Assembly (NCBI GenBank): GCA_963820035.1 | Contig: CAWFYK010000009.1 | Span: 558,001-622,000 of the forward strand | DNA from: JAWWPG01 sp963820035 | Lineage (GTDB): Bacteria > Actinomycetota > Actinomycetes > Propionibacteriales > Nocardioidaceae | Direction of reading: 5' to 3' | DNA length: 64,000 bases | Translations under genes and position numbers: made by a program | Notes under the pieces: model-generated | Database searches by the model: none | Told to the model about the DNA's origin: nothing | Seen by the model: the letters and a program-made list of their open reading frames with translations, nothing else | Part shown: positions 8,818-17,275 of the stretch, piece by piece | How positions within the stretch are numbered: position 1 is the first letter of the stretch | Layout of the letters: each line of letters opens with the position of its first letter

Positions 8818-9777
8818 GTGCAGTGCCCGCGATGTGGACTGCAGAACCCGCCCGGCATCTCCGCCTGCCAGCGCTGCGGGCTCGCGGTCGTGCGGGCGGC
8901 TCCTCCGAACCCCTCGGGCCACGAGTCGGAGACTCCGCCCGAGCAGTCGCCAGGGCCGCCCAGCGGACCGGACTACGCCCGGCCGGACGCCGGCCAGCCG
9001 AGCGAGGGCCAACAGAGTCAGGGCCAGGGCGGCTACCCGCAGAGTGGTTCCACCTATGCCGGCTACGGACAGTACTATCCGCAGCAGCAGTCTCCGCAGA
9101 ACTACCCCCCGCCCGGCCAGTCCGACCCCGAGCCGACCGCGCCGCTGCCCTACGGCCAGTACGCCGCCCCTTCTGGAGCCGCCGGGTCGGCGTACCCCGG
9201 TGGACCGGTGGCTCCCTACGCACCGGCCGGGTCGGCGTACCCCGGTGGACCGGTGGCTCCCTACGGCGCCCAGACCGGCTGGCCGGCCACGGCGACAGCT
9301 GAGCCGGCCGACCGGCACCGGTCGCGGTTCGCTCGGCTCCTGCTGGTGGTGGCCGTGCTCGCCTCGCTCGGCTATGCCGTCTGGGCGATGACCGCCCGGC
9401 GGGGCATCTTTGCCGACTTCGCGGACAACCGCCCGGTGAGCCTCGACGACGCCAAGACGAGCGACCGGCTCGACACCATCTTCTTGGTGGTGGCCGGGGC
9501 GCTCGTGCTCCTCGCCTTGGCGGTATGGCTGATCCGGTTGATGGCCGGGCGGGCCCGCACCGGCGCGCTCACCGTCGCCGGATTCGTGCTCTGCGGCCTG
9601 GGGCTGGTGACGGTGGTCGTCGGGCTGGTGCTGTCGGGACAGGTCGGCAACGGGGGTGACCGGGCCGCTGAGGGGCAGGATGCCGTGACGGCCACCATCG
9701 TCACCGGGAGTGGCTTCATCGCGCTCGCACTCGGGCTTCTCATTGGGCTCCGAGTGGCCACGCCCCGGCGAACCTGA
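8818..9777 (+). CDS. zinc-ribbon, proline-rich membrane protein
   Basis: 319 residues from GTG 8818, with GGAGG nine bases upstream. An N-terminal zinc ribbon (CPRCGLQNPPGISACQRCG) is followed by about 130 residues rich in Pro, Gln, Gly and Tyr, including a duplicated AGSAYPGGPVAPY block, and then four hydrophobic helices starting near residue 170 (LLLVVAVLASLGYAVWAM). The zinc ribbon and low-complexity tail should face the cytoplasm. Comparable actinobacterial proteins have no assigned function. Confidence 0.8.
   Translation: MQCPRCGLQNPPGISACQRCGLAVVRAAPPNPSGHESETPPEQSPGPPSGPDYARPDAGQPSEGQQSQGQGGYPQSGSTYAGYGQYYPQQQSPQNYPPPGQSDPEPTAPLPYGQYAAPSGAAGSAYPGGPVAPYAPAGSAYPGGPVAPYGAQTGWPATATAEPADRHRSRFARLLLVVAVLASLGYAVWAMTARRGIFADFADNRPVSLDDAKTSDRLDTIFLVVAGALVLLALAVWLIRLMAGRARTGALTVAGFVLCGLGLVTVVVGLVLSGQVGNGGDRAAEGQDAVTATIVTGSGFIALALGLLIGLRVATPRRT
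9181..9264 (+). repeat. 45-bp in-frame tandem duplication
   Basis: A block starting GCCGGGTCGGCGTACCCCGG recurs 45 bp later, with 39 identical bases in each copy. It sits inside the low-complexity region of the zinc-ribbon membrane protein and doubles the 15-residue unit AGSAYPGGPVAPYAP. Recent replication slippage is the simplest origin. Confidence 0.9.
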
Positions 9778-9868
9778 TGCGGTCTCCTGCCGCCGGAGCG
9801 CGAAGAGGCGGCCGTGAATTCGGCCGCACGCTACGCGCTAAGGGCCGCCAGCGTGCCACGATGGGCCC

Positions 9869-10741
9869 GTGACCAGGTTGCGGCTCCCCAGCCTCCCCGG
9901 GAGACGCCGAAGACCGCCCGTGCGGTGGGAACGCCACGAGGATCGCCCTCAGGTCGTGGCGCACCGCGGCGCCAGCTCGAGCCTCGCCGAGCACACGCTC
10001 GGCGCCTACAAGCAGGCCCTGGAGGACGGTGCCGAGGCGTTGGAGTGCGATGTCCGGCTAACGGCCGACGGGCATCTCGTCTGTGTCCATGACCGCCGGG
10101 TCGAACGCACCAGCAACGGTCAGGGTGCCGTGTCGGCGCTCGAGCTGGCGCAGCTCGACTCGCTCGACTGGGCGTCGTGGAAGCAGCCGTGGTCCGCGCT
10201 CGACGACGAGGCGCCCGAGGTCGACACCGACCACAACAAGGTTCTCACGTTGCAGCGCCTGCTCGACATGGTCTACGACTGGGGCCGGCCGGTCGACATC
10301 GCAATCGAGACCAAGCACCCCACCCGCTATGCCGGGCTGGTCGAGCATCGGCTGATCGAAACCCTCGGCCACTACGGCTGGGCCCGGCCGCGCCGCGGCA
10401 CCACCTCGCCGGCCCGCGTCATGAGCTTCTCCTGGATGAGCCTTCGGCGGTGTCTCGACATGGCTCCCGGCCTCGAGATGGTCTATCTCATGGAGCGCGT
10501 CCCGCTGCGCTTCCGAGACGGATCGTTACCGCTCGGCGCCAGTGTCGCAGGCCCGTCCGTGGACGTCGTGCTGGCCCACCCGGAGTACGTCGAGAAGGTG
10601 CATGCGGCCGGGCGAGCCGTCCATGTGTGGGTCGTGAACAACTCCGTCGACGTGGAGCTGTGTGCCTCGCTCGGGGTTGACGCGATCATCACCGACAAGC
10701 CCGCGGCGGTCCTGAGCCAGCTGATAGCCCGAGATGACTAG
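9869..10741 (+). CDS. glycerophosphodiester phosphodiesterase
   Basis: 290 residues, GTG start. Catalytic motifs of the family are in place: VVAHRGASS with active-site His-Arg, ECDVRLTADGHLVCVHD with metal-binding Glu-Asp and the second catalytic His, and AIETKHP with metal Glu. The C-terminal VHVWVVNN and DAIITDKP segments complete the barrel. The enzyme hydrolyses deacylated phospholipids to glycerol 3-phosphate and an alcohol. No signal peptide is seen; the basic N-terminus (RLPSLPGRRRRPP) suggests a cytosolic protein. Confidence 0.93.
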   Translation: MTRLRLPSLPGRRRRPPVRWERHEDRPQVVAHRGASSSLAEHTLGAYKQALEDGAEALECDVRLTADGHLVCVHDRRVERTSNGQGAVSALELAQLDSLDWASWKQPWSALDDEAPEVDTDHNKVLTLQRLLDMVYDWGRPVDIAIETKHPTRYAGLVEHRLIETLGHYGWARPRRGTTSPARVMSFSWMSLRRCLDMAPGLEMVYLMERVPLRFRDGSLPLGASVAGPSVDVVLAHPEYVEKVHAAGRAVHVWVVNNSVDVELCASLGVDAIITDKPAAVLSQLIARDD

Positions 10742-10819
10742 TCCATTTTTTCACCAACGTAGTCAAACCCAACAACGTTGCTACTTGATTTCGCGACGAT
10801 CAGTCGGCAAAAGTGGGGT

Positions 10820-11251
10820 ATGGAACTTCTCCGGGCCGAGGCTGCCGCTCCGGTCCAGGACGCTGGGATCGACTCCTGGGTGGTTCCGTTCACCCCGAGC
10901 TCCGTGCGCGCGGCCCGGCTCAACCTGACCGCCGCGATGCGCCGCAACGACGTTCCGCAGCCGGTGATCGACGACGCCATGATCGTCGTGAGCGAGCTGC
11001 TCGGCAACGCCGTCCGACACGCCAAGCCGATCCCCGGCACCGGTCTGGTGCTGACCCTCGAGATCCGGTCTGAATCGGTGTGGCTGTCCGTCTCCGACGG
11101 CGGGTCCGCAACCCTGCCGACCCTGCTCCATCCGCCGCCTTTCGCGTCGAGCGGGCGTGGGCTCACGATCGTCCGCTCACTCACAGCGGAGTGGGGGGTT
11201 CGCGAGGGCGTCGCCGGCAACACCGTCTTCGCCGTCCTCGCGCTGGTCTGA
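10820..11251 (+). CDS. RsbW-like ATP-binding (histidine kinase fold) regulator
   Basis: 143 residues from ATG 10820, with GTGGGG just upstream; an in-frame start at 10778 adds an atypical N-terminus. The HATPase_c fold is visible: VVSELLGNAVRHA (N box), LSVSDGG (G1), and SSGRGLTIVRSL (G2 type). Stand-alone proteins of this kind in actinobacteria act as anti-sigma factors or serine kinases of partner-switching systems. No anti-anti-sigma or sigma partner is adjacent, so its target is unknown. Confidence 0.85.
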   Translation: MELLRAEAAAPVQDAGIDSWVVPFTPSSVRAARLNLTAAMRRNDVPQPVIDDAMIVVSELLGNAVRHAKPIPGTGLVLTLEIRSESVWLSVSDGGSATLPTLLHPPPFASSGRGLTIVRSLTAEWGVREGVAGNTVFAVLALV

Positions 11252-11263
11252 GATCCTTGGTCG

Positions 11264-12217
11264 ATGAGCAAGCGAACGCGAAGACCTGCCGAGCCGGTGC
11301 GCGATGACCGGGCGGTCGGACCGCGACAACCCTGCCCGTGCGGTTCCGGCAAACGCTACAAGGCCTGCCATGGCGCCGCCGGAGGCGACGCCCCGTTCGT
11401 GGTCCGCTCCTTCGAGGGACTGCCGGGGGAGTGCGACTGGGTGGCGCTGCGCGAGTTCGTCCAGGCGGGCACCGCGCCTCTCACACTGAAGCCGGGAGCT
11501 TACGGCGGAACAGCGGACGGGACCACCGTGGTCGCGGCCAGTCTGCTTCCCGGCATCGCGCCGGCCATGCGACGAGACGACGGCGACGTGTGGCTGGCGC
11601 TTCAGGTCGCGCACCAGTCAGGAGACCCGAGTACCGACCTCGCCGTGGCCCTCGGGCTCGGCCTGGCGGCCGAGCCGGGTGGTTCCGTGGTGATGCCGCA
11701 GACGACCGCGGCAGGACCTCGGTTGCAGGACGTGGTGGACCCGAACAGCGAGTTCACGGTCACAGTCCTCGATGGTTTCGACTTCTGGTTCGATGGCGTC
11801 GACGACACTGACGGCACGTTGGCGGCGACCCTGGAGCAGCTCAACGACTCGATCGAGCCGACGTCCCGGCTGGACTCGGTCGACGCCGCCTACTGGACCT
11901 CGACCGGGACGAAGGAGCATCTGCGCTGGGTGATGCCGCACGACGAGGAGAGGTTGCTGTCAGCCCTGGCGCGGATGCACGAGTCCGGGGCCGACCAGCT
12001 GCTCCCCGACTCACGGCTCGTCGGCTCGTTCCGGGCCCATGGCCTGCTCGTTCCGGTGTGGGATCTGCCGCTTGGCACCGGGGCCGCGGTGCTCGAGGAG
12101 CCGGCCGCCGCGTTCGCGGCCCGGCTCGCTGAGACGCTGGTCGACCCGGCACCCCTCAACGACCGCGAGCGCGCGGCCCGAAGCGGTCTGGCCAACCGTC
12201 AGCTGACCATCAGGTGA
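11264..12217 (+). CDS. DUF5926 / SEC-C motif protein
   Basis: 317 residues. The N-terminal SEC-C zinc motif PCPCGSGKRYKACHG (residues 25-39) is the same type as in the SecA C-terminus, and for that reason homologues are often wrongly named preprotein translocase. The rest matches the actinobacterial DUF5926 family, for example the segment FEGLPGECDWVALREFV. Starts 12 bp after the RsbW-like gene and may be cotranscribed. Function is unknown; metal-dependent protein binding is a reasonable guess. Confidence 0.85.
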   Translation: MSKRTRRPAEPVRDDRAVGPRQPCPCGSGKRYKACHGAAGGDAPFVVRSFEGLPGECDWVALREFVQAGTAPLTLKPGAYGGTADGTTVVAASLLPGIAPAMRRDDGDVWLALQVAHQSGDPSTDLAVALGLGLAAEPGGSVVMPQTTAAGPRLQDVVDPNSEFTVTVLDGFDFWFDGVDDTDGTLAATLEQLNDSIEPTSRLDSVDAAYWTSTGTKEHLRWVMPHDEERLLSALARMHESGADQLLPDSRLVGSFRAHGLLVPVWDLPLGTGAAVLEEPAAAFAARLAETLVDPAPLNDRERAARSGLANRQLTIR

Positions 12218-12444
12218 CGCCAAACCGGACCTTTGCCGGACCCGCCGATTCCGGCCGGATCAGACCGCGACATCCGAAATGGCAACGAATTCTTGCGTGA
12301 AAGCGCTTAGATTTCACGAAATCCGTGTGACGAAAGTCGCCTGGATGTGCTTGTGCCACCCTACCCATCCGTATAAAGTTCAATCGAGCCCGGTCGTTGC
12401 TGTATCCCCCGTCAGTAACGGCCGGGTTCTCCATGTTCGGACGG
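12218..12444. other. intergenic region, AT-rich, possible small transcript
   Basis: This 227-bp gap lies between convergent genes and holds no convincing ORF. It is markedly more AT-rich than the genes. It contains the inverted repeat GTGAAA / TTTCAC (12297-12317) and, on the plus strand, TTGTGC and TATAAA with 15 bases between them (12351-12377), which resembles a weak promoter pointing at the 3' end of arcA. Confidence 0.35.
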
Positions 12445-13677
12445 TCAGCCCTGCGGCTGGGGGATCGGCTCGCGGCTCACCGGGCACGACATACATCGTG
12501 GCCCGCCACGGCCCGACCCGAGCTCGGAGCCCGGGATGGCGATGACGTCGATCCCGGCGTCGCGAAGCCGCTCGTTGGTCTCGACGTTGCGCTCGTAGGC
12601 CACCGCGACCCGCGGTGCGATGGCCAACGTGTTGTTGCCGTCGTCCCACTGCTCACGCTCGGCCGTCACCGGGTCGAGCCCGGTGTCGATCTGCCGGAGG
12701 GTGTCGATCCGCATCGCCTTGGCGGCCGCCACCAGGAACGGCTCCGCCGGCGCGACGAGCAACTCGATCGCCCCTTCGTCGGCCACCCGCTCCCGGCAGG
12801 TGACGGCGTAGGCGCTGAGCGTGTCGGCGATGTTCGGGTACATCACGATGGCGTCGGCGTCGACCATCGTGCAGACGGTGTCGAGATGCATGGTGGCCCG
12901 CTCCTGCGCGATAGGTACGGCGAGGATCGTGTGGGCCAGGCCGTCGGCGAAGGCGCGCCGCGCCAGCCGCTCGGCGCCCGCCGGAGTGGTGCGCTCGCCG
13001 ACCCCGACGGCGATGACGCCAGGAGCCAGCAGCAGGACGTCGCCACCCTCGAGGTGCTCGCTGCGCCAGCCGTGGACCTGCTCGACGCCGGCGAAGCGGG
13101 GGTGGAAGGCGTAGATCAGCTCGGTGAGCTGCGTCTCGCGGGCCCGGGCCGGCATCGCGAGACTGGTCACGGCGACGACGCCCGTCGGCAGCCATACCGA
13201 CGAGTCGCGGGTGAAGAGCAGGTTGGGCAGCGGGTCGATGACGAAGTCGTCAGCAGCCAGCAGGCTGGTGACCAGTCCGAAACCGCCCTTGACCTCGTCG
13301 TTGCGGACGCCGGCCGTGAGCGCGGCCGCCAGCTCCTCATCGGAGAGCTCGGCCAGCCAGCCGGTGAGAAAACCGCGGAGGGTGACGCCCAGCCGGAGAC
13401 TCGCGGTCACCTGGGATACCGCCTGCTCCCGGGCGGCGGGCAGGGCGAGCGTCTCGGTCAGCAGCTCGACGAGATAGAGCACCTCGGCGCCGCGGTCGCG
13501 AAGGGCCGCCGCGAACGTGTCGTGCTCCTCCTGGGCCTTGCCCACCCAGGGGATGCCGTCGAACAGCAGGCTGTCGTTGTTTCGGGGGGTCAACCGCTTG
13601 AGCTCGGGTCCGGGCCGGTGCAGCATCACCGTCCGGAGCCTGCCGACCTCGCTGTCGGCACCGAGGTTCGCGTCCAT
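12445..13677 (-). CDS. arcA: arginine deiminase
   Basis: 410 residues. Family motifs: VMLHRPGPELKRLTPRN near the N-terminus, LLFDGIPWV, LLFTRDSSVW (Arg/Asp contacts), VHGWRSEHLEGGDVLLL, MHLDTVCTMVD with the catalytic His, and RCMSCPVSRE with the nucleophilic Cys near the C-terminus. It converts arginine to citrulline and ammonia, the first step of the ATP-yielding deiminase pathway and an acid-stress response. The other pathway genes (arcB, arcC) are not in the window, so it may serve nitrogen or pH control alone. Confidence 0.94.
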   Translation of the reverse strand: MDANLGADSEVGRLRTVMLHRPGPELKRLTPRNNDSLLFDGIPWVGKAQEEHDTFAAALRDRGAEVLYLVELLTETLALPAAREQAVSQVTASLRLGVTLRGFLTGWLAELSDEELAAALTAGVRNDEVKGGFGLVTSLLAADDFVIDPLPNLLFTRDSSVWLPTGVVAVTSLAMPARARETQLTELIYAFHPRFAGVEQVHGWRSEHLEGGDVLLLAPGVIAVGVGERTTPAGAERLARRAFADGLAHTILAVPIAQERATMHLDTVCTMVDADAIVMYPNIADTLSAYAVTCRERVADEGAIELLVAPAEPFLVAAAKAMRIDTLRQIDTGLDPVTAEREQWDDGNNTLAIAPRVAVAYERNVETNERLRDAGIDVIAIPGSELGSGRGGPRCMSCPVSREPIPQPQG

Positions 13678-13702
13678 GCGGGGAGCCTAGGCCATCCGTC
13701 CG

Positions 13703-14218
13703 CTAAACGACCTTCAACGACTTCGAGAAGAAGTTGACCGACCAGCGCCCCTCGGAGTCCTCCTCCGGGTCCAGTCCCTGGAAACCCGATGCGAGATAGA
13801 ACGCGATGGCGTCCTTCTCGCTGTTCTCGACGTCGAGGTTGAGACGACGGATGCCCAGCCCGATGGCCCGCCACTCGACGGCCTCCAGCAGCGCGCTTCC
13901 GACGCCGCGACGGCGCGCCGCGGGGTGCACCAGAAGCCACACCACGTCGGCACCACCGTGCTCGCTGCGCCGCAGCCCGATCGTGCCGACCACGTCACCG
14001 TCGAGCTCGGCGACGAGGAAGTCACCGCCGGGGTGGAGGAATGTGCCGGAGATATCGGCGAGCTCGGGAAACTCCGGAGGAGGCGTCGTCGCCGCCGGAA
14101 GCGGAAGTGGCGGATCCGTCGTACTGGGGGATGCGAGGGAGGCCAGGGCCCATACCTCGGGGTCGTCGCTGCGGCGGTACTGTCGAATCGTCGGTGGCTG
14201 TGGGCGCCTCCAGGTCAC
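13703..14218 (-). CDS. GNAT-family N-acetyltransferase
   Basis: 171 residues. Acetyl-CoA-binding motif A is VVWLLVHPAARRRGVGSALL, followed by the beta4/alpha4 segment and AIAFYLASGFQGLD of motif B. The Pro/Thr-rich insert at residues 30-50 is unusual but looks like a flexible linker. Substrate unknown. It is 25 bp upstream of arcA on the same strand, so the two may form an operon. Confidence 0.88.
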   Translation of the reverse strand: MTWRRPQPPTIRQYRRSDDPEVWALASLASPSTTDPPLPLPAATTPPPEFPELADISGTFLHPGGDFLVAELDGDVVGTIGLRRSEHGGADVVWLLVHPAARRRGVGSALLEAVEWRAIGLGIRRLNLDVENSEKDAIAFYLASGFQGLDPEEDSEGRWSVNFFSKSLKVV

Positions 14219-14312
14219 GCCAGCTCCTTCAGGTGATGGTCCCCGGGCTCCGCGCCGTCGTACGGCCCCATGCGGACACCCGCTGCTGACGATATACCTC
14301 AGCCCCGCCTGA

Positions 14313-14918
14313 TCAGCCGGTCACCAGCTGGTAGGCACCGACGCCCGCGAAAAGCAGGCAGACGACAGCGGCGATGTAGTGCAGCACCGAGAGTCTCATG
14401 TAGCGGAGCAGGACCCGGCCGCCGATCACGGCCAGCCCCGAGACCACCAACAGCGCCGTCCAGGCGCCGATGAAGACGGCGAGCGGGTTCCCGTACTTGG
14501 CGACCAGGTTGAGCGTGAGGATCTGCGAGAGGTCACCCCACTCGGCCGCGAAGAGCAGGGCGAACGACGCGATCACGGCGTGCCAACCACTGCGGTCGCC
14601 CGCCGCCTTGCCGGAGAACTCCTCCTCCTGGTCCCGTTCGTGTGCATCCGCCTTCGGCGCCGCGATCAGGAGCACGACCGCCCCGACGAGGAACATCGCG
14701 GTGCTGAGCGCATGGATGATCCAGGACGGGAGGTAGGACACGGCCGCCCCGGCGGTCACCGCGACCACGGACTGGACGCCGAACGCGAGCCCGACGCCGA
14801 TCCACACGGCCAGCGGCTTGTAACGCGTCGCCAGCACGAGGGAGGCGACGAACGTCTTGTCCGGCAGCTCCACGGGAAAGATCAGCGCGAAGCTGATCAG
14901 GGCGAGGTGCCAGTCCAT
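14313..14918 (-). CDS. Gdt1/TMEM165-family divalent cation transporter
   Basis: 201 residues from ATG 14918. Six hydrophobic segments in two inverted halves of three, each carrying the family signature E-x-x-D-x-(T/S): FPVELPDKTF and FAAEWGDLSQ. A charged cytoplasmic loop (ADAHERDQEEEFSGK) links the halves. The family (UPF0016, MneA/Gdt1) moves Mn2+ or Ca2+ across the membrane, in bacteria mostly as Mn2+ export. No manganese riboswitch is evident upstream. Confidence 0.9.
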   Translation of the reverse strand: MDWHLALISFALIFPVELPDKTFVASLVLATRYKPLAVWIGVGLAFGVQSVVAVTAGAAVSYLPSWIIHALSTAMFLVGAVVLLIAAPKADAHERDQEEEFSGKAAGDRSGWHAVIASFALLFAAEWGDLSQILTLNLVAKYGNPLAVFIGAWTALLVVSGLAVIGGRVLLRYMRLSVLHYIAAVVCLLFAGVGAYQLVTG

Positions 14919-15035
14919 GACTTCCCCTCGTGTCCGCGACGACGGTCGCGCCGAGTCTAGGGGGTAACGTGAGCGGGCTGAGAGTGCCGATGAGAGTGCC
15001 GAAAGGGCCAGAGACGCGGAGGAGGGCGCAAAGCT

Positions 15036-16103
15036 GTGGGCGTGATGCTCGGTATCGAGACGTCCTGCGACGAGACCGGCGTCGGGCTGGTGTCCGACGG
15101 GGTGCTGCTCGGTCAGGCGTTGGCGTCGAGCATGGACGAGCACGCCCGCTTCGGCGGGGTGGTTCCCGAGATCGCCGCCCGGGCTCATCTCGAGGCCATG
15201 GTGCCGGTACTGCGGGCGGCCTTGGCGGATGCCGGCCTCGACGTCTCCGAGGTCGACGCTGTGACGGTCACCGCCGGGCCGGGGCTGGCGACCGCGCTGC
15301 AGGTGGGGGTCAGCGCGGCGAAGGGACTCGCGCTTGCGCTCGGCGTCCCGCTCTACGGCGTCCACCACGCCGCCGGGCACGTGGCCGCCGACACCTTGCA
15401 GCACGGACCCCTCCCGAAGCGCAGCGTGGCACTCATCGTCTCGGGTGGTCACAGCTCCCTACTGCTGGTCGAGGACCTCGCGACCGACCCGGTCCGGCAT
15501 CTCGGCGACACGTTGGACGATGCGGCCGGAGAGTGCTTCGACAAAGTGGCCCGGCTGCTGGGCCTCGGCTACCCGGGTGGTCCCGCGGTCTCGGCCGCCG
15601 CGGTCGGGGGTGACCCCACGGCGGTGGCATTTCCGCGGCCGCTGCTCGGCCGGCGCGACAAGCATCGCTTCGCCTTCTCCTTCTCCGGTCTGAAAACGGC
15701 GACCGCTCGCTATGTGGAGGCCCTCGAGGACGCGCAGGCGACCGGATCGTCCCGGGAGCGCCGCCCGGTCGAGCTGCCGACGGCGGACGTGGCTGCCTCT
15801 TTCCAGGAGGCTGTCGTCGACGTGCTCACGGCCAAGGCGGTCGACGCCTGCCGTCAGACGCACACGGAGACCCTGGTGGTGGTCGGAGGCGTGGCGGCCA
15901 ACCGGCGGCTCCGCGACGTCGCCGAGCAGCGTTGTGCCTCAGCCGGTCTGGAGCTGCGGGTGCCGTCGCCCGCCTTGTGCACCGACAACGGGGCGATGAT
16001 CGCCGCCCTCGGCGACCTGCTCAGCCGCGGCGGCGCCGCTCCGGCCGGTCTCGGTCTCGGCGCCGACCCGTCCGCCCTGCTCCGTCAGTCGTCCCTCGCC
16101 TGA
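15036..16103 (+). CDS. tsaD: tRNA N6-adenosine threonylcarbamoyltransferase
   Basis: 355 residues; GTG 15036 is chosen for its spacing from GGAGGAGGG upstream, with GTG 15042 and ATG 15045 as alternatives. Motifs: GIETSCDETG, HHAAGHVAADTL (metal-binding His pair), VSGGHSSLLLVED, GLGYPGGPAVS, FSFSGLKTA and VGGVAANRRLR. It transfers threonylcarbamoyl to A37 of ANN-decoding tRNAs with TsaB and TsaE, which are not in this window. Its 3' end overlaps the convergent larC by 19 bp. Confidence 0.95.
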   Translation: MGVMLGIETSCDETGVGLVSDGVLLGQALASSMDEHARFGGVVPEIAARAHLEAMVPVLRAALADAGLDVSEVDAVTVTAGPGLATALQVGVSAAKGLALALGVPLYGVHHAAGHVAADTLQHGPLPKRSVALIVSGGHSSLLLVEDLATDPVRHLGDTLDDAAGECFDKVARLLGLGYPGGPAVSAAAVGGDPTAVAFPRPLLGRRDKHRFAFSFSGLKTATARYVEALEDAQATGSSRERRPVELPTADVAASFQEAVVDVLTAKAVDACRQTHTETLVVVGGVAANRRLRDVAEQRCASAGLELRVPSPALCTDNGAMIAALGDLLSRGGAAPAGLGLGADPSALLRQSSLA

Positions 16104-17275
16104 AGCTTCGCGGCCTCGCCGACAGCATCGGCGAGGACCGACTTGGCGGATCTGCCGAGGTTGTCTGCGGCCGCCACCACGTCGTCGTACTCGGGCTGCC
16201 GATTGACCACGGCACCGTCGAACAGCGCGACCTTGACGCTGACCTCCTCGCCGTCGACCGAGACCTGGTGGAACCGGCGCTCCAGCTCGTGCTTGGTGAC
16301 CTCGTGCTCGCGCATCCCGATCGCGGAGGTCTCCGTATAGATCGCGGCGCGGACGTCGGCCACCCGGTCCGCCCTGACGAGCACCGACAGGGTGTGCGCG
16401 GCCCGACCCTTCTTCATCAGGATGGGGGTGAGCCACGCATCGGAGGCGCCGCGTTCGAGCAGCACCGTGAGGATCCGTGGCCAGAGCCGGGGGTCGAGGT
16501 CGTCCACATTCGTCTGGATGACGAGGGTGCCAGAGCCGGTCGCCGGCGCCGTCGACATGGCGGTCGGCTCGCCGACGAGGAGGCGGAGCACGTTCGCGTG
16601 GGACTCGAAGTCGCGGCCGCCCGCGCCCGTCCCGACGGAGGTCACCGCCATCCCCGGCTGCGGGCCCCAGGCCGTCACCCAGTGGCTGAGCAGCGCCGCG
16701 CCCGTCGGCGTACACAGCTCGCTGGCGGCCGGTCCGGCGTACGTCGGGATCCCCTGCAGCAGGCCGACCACCGCGGGCGGCGGCACGCTCAGCGCGCCAT
16801 GGGCCGTGGAGACGGTTCCTGATCCCACGGCGATCGGTGAGCACGTCACCGCGTCGAGGCCGAGAGCGACGAAGCCCGCGCATACCCCGACGATGTCCGC
16901 GATCGCGTCAAGGGCACCGACCTCGTGGAAGTGCACGTCGTCGACGGCCGTGCCGTGCACGGATGCCTCCACCTGGGCCAGCCGGGTGAAGACGGCGACG
17001 GCGTGGCGTCGGACCCCGTCATCGAGATCCGCGGCCTCGAGCAGCGCGACGATGTCGCCGAGACCACGAGGGGTGACCGACTCGGCGACGCTGACGATCG
17101 CGCGGCAGGCGGACAGCCCCGCCCGCTCCGTCGTCTGCGTGCTGAGCGCGATGTCTTCAGGCGCTACGGCCGCGACGGCCGACCCGATGAAGGCCAGGTC
17201 GGCGCCCGCGTCGACCAGCGCACCAAGGAGCATGTCGCCGCTGGCACCCGATGCTGCGTCGACCCAGCCGATCAT
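16085..17275 (-). CDS. larC: nickel-pincer cofactor biosynthesis protein LarC
   Basis: 396 residues in one unbroken frame. The N-terminus GWVDAASGASGDMLLGALVD, the segment DVHFHEVGALDAIADIVG and GTVSTAHGALSVPPPA are LarC (DUF111) hallmarks, and the C-terminal half (TNVDDLDPRLW, MKKGRAAHTLSVL) carries the CTP-dependent nickel-insertion part. LarC inserts nickel into the pyridinium dithiocarboxylate cofactor used by lactate racemase. In the Lactobacillus prototype the two parts are joined by a programmed frameshift; here none is needed. Its ATG overlaps the larB stop (ATGA). Confidence 0.93.
   Translation of the reverse strand: MIGWVDAASGASGDMLLGALVDAGADLAFIGSAVAAVAPEDIALSTQTTERAGLSACRAIVSVAESVTPRGLGDIVALLEAADLDDGVRRHAVAVFTRLAQVEASVHGTAVDDVHFHEVGALDAIADIVGVCAGFVALGLDAVTCSPIAVGSGTVSTAHGALSVPPPAVVGLLQGIPTYAGPAASELCTPTGAALLSHWVTAWGPQPGMAVTSVGTGAGGRDFESHANVLRLLVGEPTAMSTAPATGSGTLVIQTNVDDLDPRLWPRILTVLLERGASDAWLTPILMKKGRAAHTLSVLVRADRVADVRAAIYTETSAIGMREHEVTKHELERRFHQVSVDGEEVSVKVALFDGAVVNRQPEYDDVVAAADNLGRSAKSVLADAVGEAAKLQARDD

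Noticed and set aside
12397..13737. Plus-strand 446-residue ORF opposite arcA
   Set aside because: It is the antisense shadow of arcA in GC-rich DNA, with low-complexity composition and no family motif.
14970..15010. TPP-riboswitch-like GGCTGAGA before tsaD
   Set aside because: It is part of a 12-bp tandem duplication (TGAGAGTGCCGA twice, 14979-15002); the rest of the THI-box is missing and tsaD is not a thiamine gene.
14919..15035. Manganese (yybP-ykoY) riboswitch for the Gdt1-type transporter
   Set aside because: The region has none of the conserved elements on the minus strand that I could recognise.
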